This document shows, piece by piece, positions 35,115 to 43,071 of a stretch of 64,000 nt of DNA. Position numbers and translations under genes: made by a program. The DNA is from Planctomycetota bacterium (GTDB taxonomy: Bacteria; Planctomycetota; Phycisphaerae; UBA1845), in NCBI GenBank assembly GCA_024280855.1, contig JAJRPG010000060.1, positions 1-64,000 of the forward strand, given 5' to 3'. The first letter of the stretch is position 1. The number at the start of each line of letters is the position of its first letter. The notes under the pieces are model-generated. The model saw only the letters and a list, made by a program, of their open reading frames with translations. It searched no databases and was not told the DNA's origin.

Positions 35115-37054
35115 GATCGTTGTTGCGCTTCCTCAATACGAACACGAGCCAGGTTTAGCACTTCAAGCATATCCTTTGCACCTTCTGCGACTTCCTTCAT
35201 AAACCGAATGTCTCGAACAAGCTGCTGCTTAGCCCGGTCCTTTTCATCATCATGCTCAACCGCACCAATGCGTCGATCAGCCGAGTATCGCTGCAACTCA
35301 GCCGTCTGCGTCGCGGCGTTGACGATCATATAACCTCGACTCGCGCGCGACACTTTAGTCCGCAACTCATCAATGCGAACAAGCTTGCGATTAAACTCGT
35401 CAGGCTGATTCAACAATCCTTGCAATTGCTTTAGCAATACCAATAGCTGCTCGCAGGTTGATCGGACATCTTTCAATTCACTCAGCCGTGCAGTTAGCTC
35501 AGCCCGCGTCGGCTCCAACCATCTTGTTTCGTGCCAATTTAAGGATTCTCGATAGGCAAAACGCTGCGGATCAATCGGCACTTCGCAAAAACGCTGCGAA
35601 GCTTCCACCAGCGAAATAGGCTCCGCACCACGAATCGCAGCCCCACCCTCTGTGGCATTTAGCACCTTACTTGAAACGCCGGCTATGTCTTTTTCAAATT
35701 GCTCCAGATAGGTAAGCAATAACTCGTCGGTATAAAGCGTAGCATTTTCAAGGCCATTCACTTTGCGAAGGATAGGCCCATTTCTCGCGATGCGGTCCCA
35801 CTCCTTCATTTCGATCGAGTTAAACCGATTGATTTCGCTTCGCCAGGCTTGATGAATTTCGACGCCCGGCACATAAAATACATGCCCCGTAAAAGCTAAA
35901 TCCTGCCCGACGAAAATGATGGGATCGCACCCTAAATAGTTGGCTAAATAAAAGGCTAAATGCGCAACCGTCGCCCCAGCGCTAAGACCATCGCGGGCGG
36001 CTAACTGCTCACCAATCAGCAACTCAGCCCATCCATTATGCAACAACGAAATCGGCCCGGGATAAAGATCGATGACTTCTTCAGAAGCTTTAGGCTCTGC
36101 GACGAGATGCACGTCAGAAAGATCGCCCACGTTTTCATAAAACTTTTTCGACATCGCATGAAAGTCAAGACTGGTCACAAAATCAGGCACGATGCCCCGC
36201 TGCATCAATGGCTTCAACGAAGTCTGCACCGCGATAATCACGGCTTTGCCTTTTAACGCCTTGATCTGATCGATATTACGCGACAGCGAAGGCCCGGCTG
36301 AAACAATAATACAAGGATCACCCACGAAGCGGTCCTTTAACACGTCGATGGGCGGCGTGGAAACATACGTCACCAGGTTCATCGCAATGTTACGACAAGT
36401 GATGCGTGAATTAGCCAAGAGCGTGGTGAGGCTCATGTGAGTAAACGTCACAAATTCCGAAATGGAATTCGTAATCGCGCTTTGAACGTCTGGCGCAATT
36501 TTCATCGAAGCCGCGTGGTCAACGAACTGTGCGCCAATCATCATCAACGTATGGTGAGGCTGAAGCACCTGATGAACACGAACTTTGTCGCCGTCCGTTA
36601 AAAACAATAGCCTGCCCGAAGAAATCATTTCTTCGATGTCTACATGGGAAAAAGCAGCGGCTAATAATGGGATCGACGGCTCGCAACAGACGATGATGAA
36701 ATCGCCGCGAAGTCGCTCGTACAAAGCTTTGATATGATACCCCAACCCGAAGCCACGCACGACGAAACAATATTTTTCGTCAATCTCAACGCCTTCGATC
36801 AGGCTGCGGGCTTCGGCTTTTGGGTCGTATCGACTGTGCAAATAGATCGATTTGCCATCCGACGTTGTCATGCGGGCTGTAAACTCGCCCGAACGGGTAG
36901 ACTCAACGGCTATGCGCGCATCATCAGCCACCGCGTCGATTCGTATAGCCAACTCCGGATCGCATCGCCAAAGCGCACGCATGTTGTGTACATACATATG
37001 ATTCACACAGCTAGTGGAATCAGGTAAAGTTGTAGGTGTTGTAGTTGCGACCAC
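35111..37054 (-). CDS. Maf/DUF115-family glycosyltransferase
   Basis: A 647-residue protein of the motility-associated-factor (MAF_flag10, DUF115) family, which attaches nonulosonic acids to flagellins and other proteins in several bacteria. The core reads CIIVSAGPSLSRNIDQIKAL, with the nucleotide-binding-like GPSL, then IPDFVTSLDFH-like VPDFVTSLDFH and IFVGQDLAFTG. The C-terminal 200 residues are helical and charged. The start is GTG 37054 without a clear ribosome site; Met20 is an alternative. It is coupled by a four-base overlap to the nucleotidyltransferase/SPASM gene. No flagellin gene is in the window, so the acceptor is unknown. Confidence 0.85.
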   Translation of the reverse strand: MVATTTPTTLPDSTSCVNHMYVHNMRALWRCDPELAIRIDAVADDARIAVESTRSGEFTARMTTSDGKSIYLHSRYDPKAEARSLIEGVEIDEKYCFVVRGFGLGYHIKALYERLRGDFIIVCCEPSIPLLAAAFSHVDIEEMISSGRLLFLTDGDKVRVHQVLQPHHTLMMIGAQFVDHAASMKIAPDVQSAITNSISEFVTFTHMSLTTLLANSRITCRNIAMNLVTYVSTPPIDVLKDRFVGDPCIIVSAGPSLSRNIDQIKALKGKAVIIAVQTSLKPLMQRGIVPDFVTSLDFHAMSKKFYENVGDLSDVHLVAEPKASEEVIDLYPGPISLLHNGWAELLIGEQLAARDGLSAGATVAHLAFYLANYLGCDPIIFVGQDLAFTGHVFYVPGVEIHQAWRSEINRFNSIEMKEWDRIARNGPILRKVNGLENATLYTDELLLTYLEQFEKDIAGVSSKVLNATEGGAAIRGAEPISLVEASQRFCEVPIDPQRFAYRESLNWHETRWLEPTRAELTARLSELKDVRSTCEQLLVLLKQLQGLLNQPDEFNRKLVRIDELRTKVSRASRGYMIVNAATQTAELQRYSADRRIGAVEHDDEKDRAKQQLVRDIRFMKEVAEGAKDMLEVLNLARVRIEEAQQRS

Positions 37055-37140
37055 GGAACGTGCCCTTAAAGATTTAGGAGCCGATTGGTTATTTTGTTGT
37101 CTATATTCGTTACATTTCCCCTTATCGACGGCAATGCTTG

Positions 37141-37743
37141 CTACCCATGAGACGAATCATGGCCTGCAAACGTGCAGGGCAACTCAATCGCCTGGGCTAA
37201 TCGATCCAGATATTCGTCTCGCGGAATCTCACTGGCTCCCAGCGATCGAAGATGTTCCGTCATAAACTGAATATCCAAAAGCACAAAATTTCGCTCCTGC
37301 AATCGCTGCACCAAGTGAACCAGCGCGACTTTGGACGCGTTCGTAACTTTGTGAAACATGGACTCGCCACAAAATGCGCCACCTATAACCACGCCATACA
37401 GCCCGCCGACCAGACAGCCTTCCTGCCAAGCCTCGACACTATGGGCGAATCCCAGGGCGTGCAAACGTTGATACGCGATTAGAATATCGCTGGATATCCA
37501 CGTCCCCTCACTTCTATCCGCGCAGCATCGCATCACGCCTGCGAAATCTCCGTCAAAGCGAACCTCAAATTCACCACGTCGCACCACAGCCCGTAACGAC
37601 CGCGATACGACCAACGCCTCCAGCTCAACAATCGCGCGTGGGTCCGGCGCGAGCCAGTGCATCGAACCATCATCGTCAGCCATCGGGAAAATGCCCACGG
37701 AATAAGCCGCGAGCAACTTTTCTGGTGAAAGGTCGAGATTCAT
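37141..37743 (-). CDS. aat: Leucyl/phenylalanyl-tRNA-protein transferase
   Basis: Aat adds Leu or Phe from charged tRNA to the N-terminus of proteins with Arg or Lys ends, marking them for ClpAP. The 200-residue protein shows the family opening LLAAYSVGIFPMADD..MHWLAPDPRAI, the WISSDILIAYQRLHALGFAHSVEAW block, GGLYGVVIGGAFCGESMFH, and LLDIQFMTEHLRSLGA. The ATG at 37743 follows a GTG codon that could also start translation. Its start touches the stop of the HAD gene, so the two are coupled. Confidence 0.95.
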   Translation of the reverse strand: MNLDLSPEKLLAAYSVGIFPMADDDGSMHWLAPDPRAIVELEALVVSRSLRAVVRRGEFEVRFDGDFAGVMRCCADRSEGTWISSDILIAYQRLHALGFAHSVEAWQEGCLVGGLYGVVIGGAFCGESMFHKVTNASKVALVHLVQRLQERNFVLLDIQFMTEHLRSLGASEIPRDEYLDRLAQAIELPCTFAGHDSSHG

Positions 37744-38495
37744 CACAATCTCATACTGCGTAGCAAAGGCGGAAGCTCATCCAGCCCCTTAATCACATGA
37801 CTATCCCGCACTTTGAGCCGAGGCTCTGGCCGATGATGCAACACCAAAACCGTTTTCATGCCCAGAGAAGCAGGCCCTTTGACGTCGTTATCTACACGGT
37901 CGCCAATAAACAACGTCCGACTGGCACTCGTCCCGATATGGTCCAAAGCCAACTCGTAAATGCGCCGACTGGGCTTCATCACCCTGACCTTGGACGAGTA
38001 AATGCGCGTCGGAAAATAGTCTAATAAGCCCATATCCCGTAGACAATCATCTACCGCGCTAGTGGGTAGCCAGGTATTGGAAACAATGCCGAGCTTGTAC
38101 CCTGCTTCGTGCAAATCCGCTACGACGCTGTTAGCTTGCTCATCTTTATGGAAAAGTTTTTCCACCGTTGGCAGCGTACCGTACACAACATCGTGCGTCT
38201 GCTCAGCGTCGAGGTGAATGCCTAACTTGCGATGGGCACGCGCTACCGTATCAACCATCTGCACTTCTCGACGAAAAATGCGCGAGCGAATATAGGCTAT
38301 GACGAAAGTGCGCTGGAGAATTTTGAGATACTTCGCAAGTGGCGGAACAGAAATACCGCTAGCCCGCATCGATTCATACGCATGCGTTCCCGCTACAGAC
38401 ACGACCTCCGTCGGGCTATCTGCGTGAAAATGAAGGAGCGTATCACCAAGATCAAAAAGAACAGCGTCTATCACAATTTTCTTCACCAAGCCCAC
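37743..38495 (-). CDS. HAD-superfamily phosphatase
   Basis: A 250-residue haloacid dehalogenase-like hydrolase. Motif I is DLGDTL (about residues 14-19, nucleophile Asp14), motif II is the VSNT region (GIVSNTWLP), motif III includes the Lys in VRVMKPSRRIYELAL, and motif IV is FIGDRVDNDVKG. A helical cap domain lies between motifs I and II, so it is a class I HAD. The substrate is unknown; phosphoglycolate phosphatase-like enzymes look similar. GTG start at 38495. Translationally coupled to aat. Confidence 0.88.
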   Translation of the reverse strand: MGLVKKIVIDAVLFDLGDTLLHFHADSPTEVVSVAGTHAYESMRASGISVPPLAKYLKILQRTFVIAYIRSRIFRREVQMVDTVARAHRKLGIHLDAEQTHDVVYGTLPTVEKLFHKDEQANSVVADLHEAGYKLGIVSNTWLPTSAVDDCLRDMGLLDYFPTRIYSSKVRVMKPSRRIYELALDHIGTSASRTLFIGDRVDNDVKGPASLGMKTVLVLHHRPEPRLKVRDSHVIKGLDELPPLLRSMRL

Positions 38496-38653
38496 AACAC
38501 ACGAACCCCTTGATAAGGGTTCTATCAGACATCATCATACACGCAGGTAGGTAGCCTATCCAATACGCAAATCACAGCATTGAATCCAACTTGCTACGGG
38601 GCGAAGATATAGGGCCATTGGTAAACTCCAGATAAAAACCCAGAACAGGTGTG

Positions 38654-39760
38654 CTACCTCGCCGCCATACGCCTCATCAGCCATTCTAACGGTCCTTGTT
38701 TGAATCGCCTACTCCATAAATATGAGAAAGAAAACGCTAACACGCAAAAAACCGATGCACTGCTGACCGCGAATACCACTGATTGGTTTTCAAGCCTGCC
38801 CAACGACTCCAAAACGCCCATGCCCAAAACAACATGAGCCACGTATAAGGTCAGCGCCAATCGCCCGGTCGTTACGAAAGGCTGCAACCAAGGCGAATTC
38901 GGAAACCGCTCCGTCAGGGCTATACACGCGACGACCACCACGACTGCGGTTCCTGCGCCGGCGGCCATGTAAAACGGTAACGGCGGCATGGGCGATGTCC
39001 CTAAAACCACAGCTAACTCCACCTGCTCAGATGCGCTCGCGCCTACTGACAAAGTGCGTATCAATAACCAGGACAAACCTTCTGAAATAATCACGGCTGT
39101 CATCCCCCAATATAACACCCGACGACGCACCTGCGGACTACGCATATCCAGCCGACCTATGACCATGCCAATAAGTAAAAACGCTGTCCAGGGGAACACG
39201 GGATGGAAGCCGTTGAAAAATAAATTCCGAACCATGCCCCCAATCGTCCAATATCCCCGATAATCGAGCGTCTCCCAATTCCAACCTTTTTCATAATCCA
39301 GCAGCATCACAAGTACATCAAACGTCATCACAAACGCGACAGCCAGAATCCACAAAGTGCGATTCGATACCGTCAACAGGCACGCACCAATCGCTATATA
39401 TATGCCATAAAAATGCAGTATGTCCGCAGGCCAAATAGGCAGATATAGCGTTCCGACAATAAAAAGTAACAACGACCGCTTGTACAAATCACGGCGATGA
39501 ACCGCTAAGCGACCGGCATCTTTCGCTACCCGTGCGCTTTGCGACATTAAAGATATGCCCACGCCCGCTAAAACCACAAACAACGCAGCCGCCCGCCCAT
39601 CGCATAATCCAGTCACGACCAATAGCCAATGTGGCCCAGACTTCGCCGCCCCCATCACGGTTTTGAAATTGACGATGACCATGCCAAAAACAGCCAAGGC
39701 GCGAGCGAAATCATAGCCTTCGATGCGTCGCGTGATGGTCGCATCTTCAGATATCGTCAT
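38654..39760 (-). CDS. DUF418-type multi-pass membrane protein
   Basis: A 368-residue integral membrane protein with about ten hydrophobic helices. It starts with RIEGYDFARALAVFGMVIVNF and carries a basic loop after FVVLAGVGISLMSQSAR, followed by the C-terminal TTGRLALTLYVAHVVLGM..LE block that defines DUF418/YeiB-like proteins. This family is distantly related to acyltransferases that work at the membrane, but its role is unknown. The start is placed at ATG 39760 (ggaaag just upstream); TTG 39805 would add 15 residues. The gap to the HAD gene (38496-38653) shows no gene. Confidence 0.8.
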   Translation of the reverse strand: MTISEDATITRRIEGYDFARALAVFGMVIVNFKTVMGAAKSGPHWLLVVTGLCDGRAAALFVVLAGVGISLMSQSARVAKDAGRLAVHRRDLYKRSLLLFIVGTLYLPIWPADILHFYGIYIAIGACLLTVSNRTLWILAVAFVMTFDVLVMLLDYEKGWNWETLDYRGYWTIGGMVRNLFFNGFHPVFPWTAFLLIGMVIGRLDMRSPQVRRRVLYWGMTAVIISEGLSWLLIRTLSVGASASEQVELAVVLGTSPMPPLPFYMAAGAGTAVVVVVACIALTERFPNSPWLQPFVTTGRLALTLYVAHVVLGMGVLESLGRLENQSVVFAVSSASVFCVLAFSFSYLWSRRFKQGPLEWLMRRMAAR

Positions 39761-40022
39761 ACTCACTTTCCGCGCTGGCACGTCCACTACTTGATTCCCC
39801 CTCAAGGATACTCAAAGACGCTATTCGCTTGACTCAGAACCAAGACCCAATGCCAGATTCTAACTTTGGGCAAACAACGATTCAACAAAAACCTGAGACA
39901 AACCTGCCTTCGTACAACTTTCAACTTACGCGCCACTGTTCACTGATGGGCCAGTAGGCCTACAAACAGCCAATCCCACCCTACTATTGGCCAATTCCCC
40001 GCCTTCGCATAGAATCCGCCCC

Positions 40023-41183
40023 ATGCAAAACGTCGCCCTTAAACCATCGCCGTCTGCTACGGACAATTGCCCGGCGAATCCCGCTCCGCCTATTAAGTTC
40101 AAAAGCGATGACCCGTTTTACCGCGATGTCAAAGCCCGCGTATCACGATACTTCAAAATGAACGGTCTGAAACCACACGACTGCCCACAAACGTACTTCA
40201 AAACGCTAGTCATAATGAGTTGGGTGGCGGTATCATACTTCCTGCTCGTGTTCGTATCCAATGCCTGGTGGCAAACCATCCCGCTGGCTATGTCGCTAGG
40301 GCTATCCATCGCAGCCGTCGGATTCAACATACAACACGACGGCGGACACCGTGCCTATTCACGACATAGATGGGTCAACAGACTCATGGCTTCCTCGCTG
40401 GACTTCTTTGGTGGTGGGAGTTCATACATCTGGGACCACAAACACAATACGCTGCATCACACATACCCCAACATAGCTGAGCATGATGATGACATCGACG
40501 TCGGCATCCTGGGACGTTTTTCACCGCAGCAAAAACGTCTGCCTTTCCACCGATTACAACACTTTTATATGTGGGCGCTTTACGCCATGCTCACCATCAA
40601 ATGGCAACTTGTGGACGACTTTCGCGACGTGATTACAGGCCGAGTTGGGCCGCATCCGTTCAAGCGTCCTAAAGGTCGCGCTTTAGCCATCTTCGTGATC
40701 GGGAAGGCCTTCTTTTTGTCTCTAGCCTTCGTCGTACCGATGATGTTTCACTCCGTCGGACTAACACTGATTACCTACGCCCTCGTATCCTGCTTTGTGG
40801 GCGTGATGTTGAGCGTCGTGTTCCAGTTGGCCCACGCCGTAGAACCTGCCCAGTTTCCAGCACCGGACAACACCACTGGACGAATGGATAATGAATGGGC
40901 GGTACATCAAGTAGTGACCACCGTGAACTTCTCACGAAAAAGCAGGATTTTAACGTGGTATCTTGGTGGGCTTAACTACCAAGTGGAACATCATCTGTTC
41001 CCACGCATCTGCCATAACCACTACCCACGGCTAGCCAGGCTAGTGAAAAAAGCGTGTGCCCGGCACGGTGTGCAATATAACGACCACGGCAGCTTCCTGT
41101 CCGGAGTCGCCTCTCACTTCCGTTGGCTACGGAAAATGGGGCAGCCTAATTCGATGATTGGACCGAGTATCCCAGCTACATAA
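40023..41183 (+). CDS. Membrane fatty acid desaturase (front-end/acyl-lipid type)
   Basis: Di-iron membrane enzyme that introduces a double bond in fatty acyl chains, 386 residues. All three histidine boxes are present: HDGGH (105-109), HNTLHH (141-146) and QVEHH (320-324). The Q in the last box is characteristic of front-end and related acyl-CoA/lipid desaturases. Four hydrophobic helices lie between the boxes as expected. The start was put at ATG 40023 (family length); a TTG at 39987 adds 12 residues. No ribosome site is clear at either. A cytochrome b5 domain, fused in eukaryotic front-end desaturases, is missing, so an external electron donor is needed. An ABM monooxygenase gene follows 137 bases later. 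Confidence 0.9.
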   Translation: MQNVALKPSPSATDNCPANPAPPIKFKSDDPFYRDVKARVSRYFKMNGLKPHDCPQTYFKTLVIMSWVAVSYFLLVFVSNAWWQTIPLAMSLGLSIAAVGFNIQHDGGHRAYSRHRWVNRLMASSLDFFGGGSSYIWDHKHNTLHHTYPNIAEHDDDIDVGILGRFSPQQKRLPFHRLQHFYMWALYAMLTIKWQLVDDFRDVITGRVGPHPFKRPKGRALAIFVIGKAFFLSLAFVVPMMFHSVGLTLITYALVSCFVGVMLSVVFQLAHAVEPAQFPAPDNTTGRMDNEWAVHQVVTTVNFSRKSRILTWYLGGLNYQVEHHLFPRICHNHYPRLARLVKKACARHGVQYNDHGSFLSGVASHFRWLRKMGQPNSMIGPSIPAT

Positions 41184-41235
41184 ATTTGGCCTCCTCGCAA
41201 CTTCAGCCCCCTGCCAGTAGCTTCCGATATTAAGG

Positions 41236-41262
41236 CACGGCTAGGGCTTTGTGCCCGCCGTG
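41236..41262 (+). terminator. Hairpin between desaturase and ABM genes
   Basis: cacggc (41236-41241) and gggc (41244-41247) pair with gccc (41253-41256) and gccgtg (41257-41262), with a two-base bulge and a tttgt loop. It lies about 50 bases after the desaturase stop. It may end desaturase transcription or be a leader element of the next gene; no T tract follows. Confidence 0.4.
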
Positions 41263-41320
41263 ATTGAACCGTAATTGATTAGTTTTCAAGCTACGATACA
41301 CCACTAAAAAGGAATCTGAG

Positions 41321-41647
41321 ATGGTCACAATCGGAATGAATTACAACGTATTGCCTGGCAAGGAAGAAACTTTCGAGAACGCTTTCAACAAAGTCGTCAA
41401 AGCTATGGACGGTATGGAAGGACACTCGAAAACGAACATGTTCTGCGACATCAATGACAAGCAACATTACCTCATCGTGTCGGATTGGAGCAGCAAGCCC
41501 GCGTTTGATTCCTTCATCGCCTCAGACACATTCAAGAGCGTGACGAACTGGGGCACGGAAGAAATCCTCTCAGGCCGACCGTCTCATCAGGTATACGGTG
41601 GCGACAACCCAACCGGCGCAGGCAAATGTCCAGTTGGCGCACACTAA
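41321..41647 (+). CDS. ABM-domain (antibiotic biosynthesis monooxygenase) protein
   Basis: A 108-residue protein with the ferredoxin-like ABM fold seen in haem-degrading and quinone-type monooxygenases. Signs are the opening NYNVLPGKEETFENAFNKVVKAMDGMEGHSKTNMF and the YLIVSDWSSKPAFDSFIAS block. ABM members act as dimers with no common cofactor, so the reaction cannot be told. A ribosome site aagga is about eight bases before the ATG. It is followed by a terminator hairpin (41690-41723). Confidence 0.85.
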   Translation: MVTIGMNYNVLPGKEETFENAFNKVVKAMDGMEGHSKTNMFCDINDKQHYLIVSDWSSKPAFDSFIASDTFKSVTNWGTEEILSGRPSHQVYGGDNPTGAGKCPVGAH

Positions 41648-41689
41648 TTCTTTTAGTAATCACGCCGCAAATTTAACAAACAATCTACG

Positions 41690-41723
41690 GCCCCATCCTT
41701 TGCCTACCAGCAAGGGATGGGGC
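41690..41723 (+). terminator. Probable terminator of the ABM gene
   Basis: gccccatcctt (41690-41700) pairs with aagggatggggc (41712-41723), one unpaired base, followed by tttgatt. It lies in the gap between the convergent ABM and repressor genes. Confidence 0.55.
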
Positions 41724-41754
41724 TTTGATTAAACCGTCCCCCCTCATCGAAGTT

Positions 41755-41812
41755 GTAGGGCACGGTCGTTCTTTCGCTTGCTAGCGAAAGGTTGACCTGC
41801 CTCAACCATCGA
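41755..41812 (-). repeat. Dispersed repeat, copy 2
   Basis: The reverse complement matches 28536-28592 almost completely. In this copy the inner hairpin ctttcgcttgctagcgaaag is stronger. It lies between the ABM gene and the 3' end of the repressor gene. Confidence 0.8.
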
Positions 41813-41910
41813 CGACGCACCACAACCACATATCACAAACCGTCCCCAGCCAACATAGCTACAGCGCAGCGATGTAAGACGTGGATGACTTGTTAGACGA
41901 CAAAATCAGA

Positions 41911-42570
41911 CTAGCAAACCCTATCCACCAGATGAGTCACGACACCCTGAATGGCGAAGTCGTGCGTCTCGTCGATCAACATTGGCTCCACGCGCGGATT
42001 GTCACCACGGAGGATGACTAAGTTTTGCCCCCCGCGCTGCTCGACCCAGACGCGTTTCAGCGTTGGCTCACCATCTACAAGACAGGCACAAATACGGCCC
42101 TGCACATGCAGCGGATCGACGTCAGCCCGGTAATGAACCAACACAACATCACCAGGTTTGAGCGTTGGCTCCATGCTATCGAACGATAGCCGCAAACAGT
42201 AGTAATCCGGCGACCATTGATGACGAAGTACGGGGAACATTTCAAGCTGCTGTTGAGACTGAGCAGGCGGGCCAGCGGGGATTGATCCGAACAACGGCAG
42301 CTCCCGGGTTTCCAAGGGCTGCGGTGCATCGTGATCTTGCCCGCCACCAATAAGCACGCCTTGAGGTATATCCAGTGCCACAGCCAAGGCATCCAACGTA
42401 CGCTTTCGAGGGTTAGCCTTGCCTTTTTCTATGGACGACAAATACCCCTGATTGACATTAGCTAAGCTAGATAATTGTGTCTGAGTCATGCCTAACTCTA
42501 GCCGCCGTCGCCGAACCCGGTCCCCCACCGACTCCGAAGCCCGACGCTCAATACGCGAATTGATGTTCAT
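41911..42570 (-). CDS. XRE-family repressor with S24 self-cleaving domain (CI/LexA-like)
   Basis: A 219-residue regulator. The N-terminal helix-turn-helix (about residues 25-60, MTQTQLSSLANVNQGYLSSIEKGKANP) is of the XRE/Cro-CI type. The C-terminal S24 domain has the Ser-Lys dyad, Ser132 in DSMEPT and Lys172 in PTLKR, and an Ala99-Gly100 bond in SIPAGPP that matches the LexA/CI self-cleavage site. DNA damage-triggered cleavage by RecA is therefore expected, by family knowledge. A perfect inverted repeat (42576-42594) starts five bases upstream of the ATG, and no ribosome site is seen, so the message may be leaderless. No phage genes lie nearby. Confidence 0.88.
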   Translation of the reverse strand: MNINSRIERRASESVGDRVRRRRLELGMTQTQLSSLANVNQGYLSSIEKGKANPRKRTLDALAVALDIPQGVLIGGGQDHDAPQPLETRELPLFGSIPAGPPAQSQQQLEMFPVLRHQWSPDYYCLRLSFDSMEPTLKPGDVVLVHYRADVDPLHVQGRICACLVDGEPTLKRVWVEQRGGQNLVILRGDNPRVEPMLIDETHDFAIQGVVTHLVDRVC

Positions 42571-42575
42571 TGCAA

Positions 42576-42594
42576 ATTATTGTACAGCAATAAT
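42576..42594. promoter_or_regulatory. Putative operator of the S24 repressor
   Basis: attattg (42576-42582), spacer tacag, caataat (42588-42594): perfect seven-base half-sites. It sits 5-24 bases upstream of the repressor start codon, exactly where an autoregulatory site would block transcription. Site use is inferred. Confidence 0.55.
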
Positions 42595-43071
42595 CGCATG
42601 TCGCAAACAACCACATAATTCGACTATCCAAAGGTAGATAGAGTAACAGATGTTGGGGGCATGAGTGAAAAATGGCTAGCTTAACAATATTTGGCTCATG
42701 CCAGAGATAACACATAATGTATTCTCAGCAGGTCGCTGACTCGCCTACTGACTCAAAGTTAATCTACACCCTAATGTTGATATTCGGATTCTATCCATAC
42801 TTTAACAGCTTCCCTGATAGGAGATTATTGCCGCTTCGTCCTAGTTGCATCGTTACGATTGGCGCGTACTATCTCCCATATCCGATGTCTATGAGGGACA
42901 ATCGGTACAAGTGTAGGCCGGAATTTTTGTGATGTTTGACGTCGCGGTCAGGCTCACGAAGTAAAATAAGAACCTGGAATATTGGTTCTAACAACAACGG
43001 CTGGTAACAGCCCAGGACTTAATGGCAGCAGGTCAGGCCATAGCCCGATCCACAATCGAAGGAGATTTGCG
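42595..43071. other. Intergenic region before the TSP3 protein
   Basis: No gene is supported; a 71-codon frame at 42717-42932 lacks a ribosome site and protein-like composition. The region must hold the promoter of the following gene. A ttgata (42777-42782) is a possible -35 without a good -10. The ribosome site aaggagat (43061-43068 region) precedes ATG 43072. Confidence 0.45.

Noticed and set aside
41911-42600. Prophage remnant suggested by the CI/LexA-like repressor
   Set aside because: No integrase, terminase, capsid or Cro-like gene is adjacent; neighbours are ordinary metabolic and surface-protein genes.
42717-42932. 71-codon frame before the TSP3 gene
   Set aside because: No ribosome site, no recognisable domain, and it lies where the promoter of the next gene is expected.
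42982-43071. Upstream start for the TSP3 protein
   Set aside because: The extra 30 residues are not signal-like, no ribosome site precedes them, and aaggagat stands before ATG 43072, which starts a proper signal peptide.
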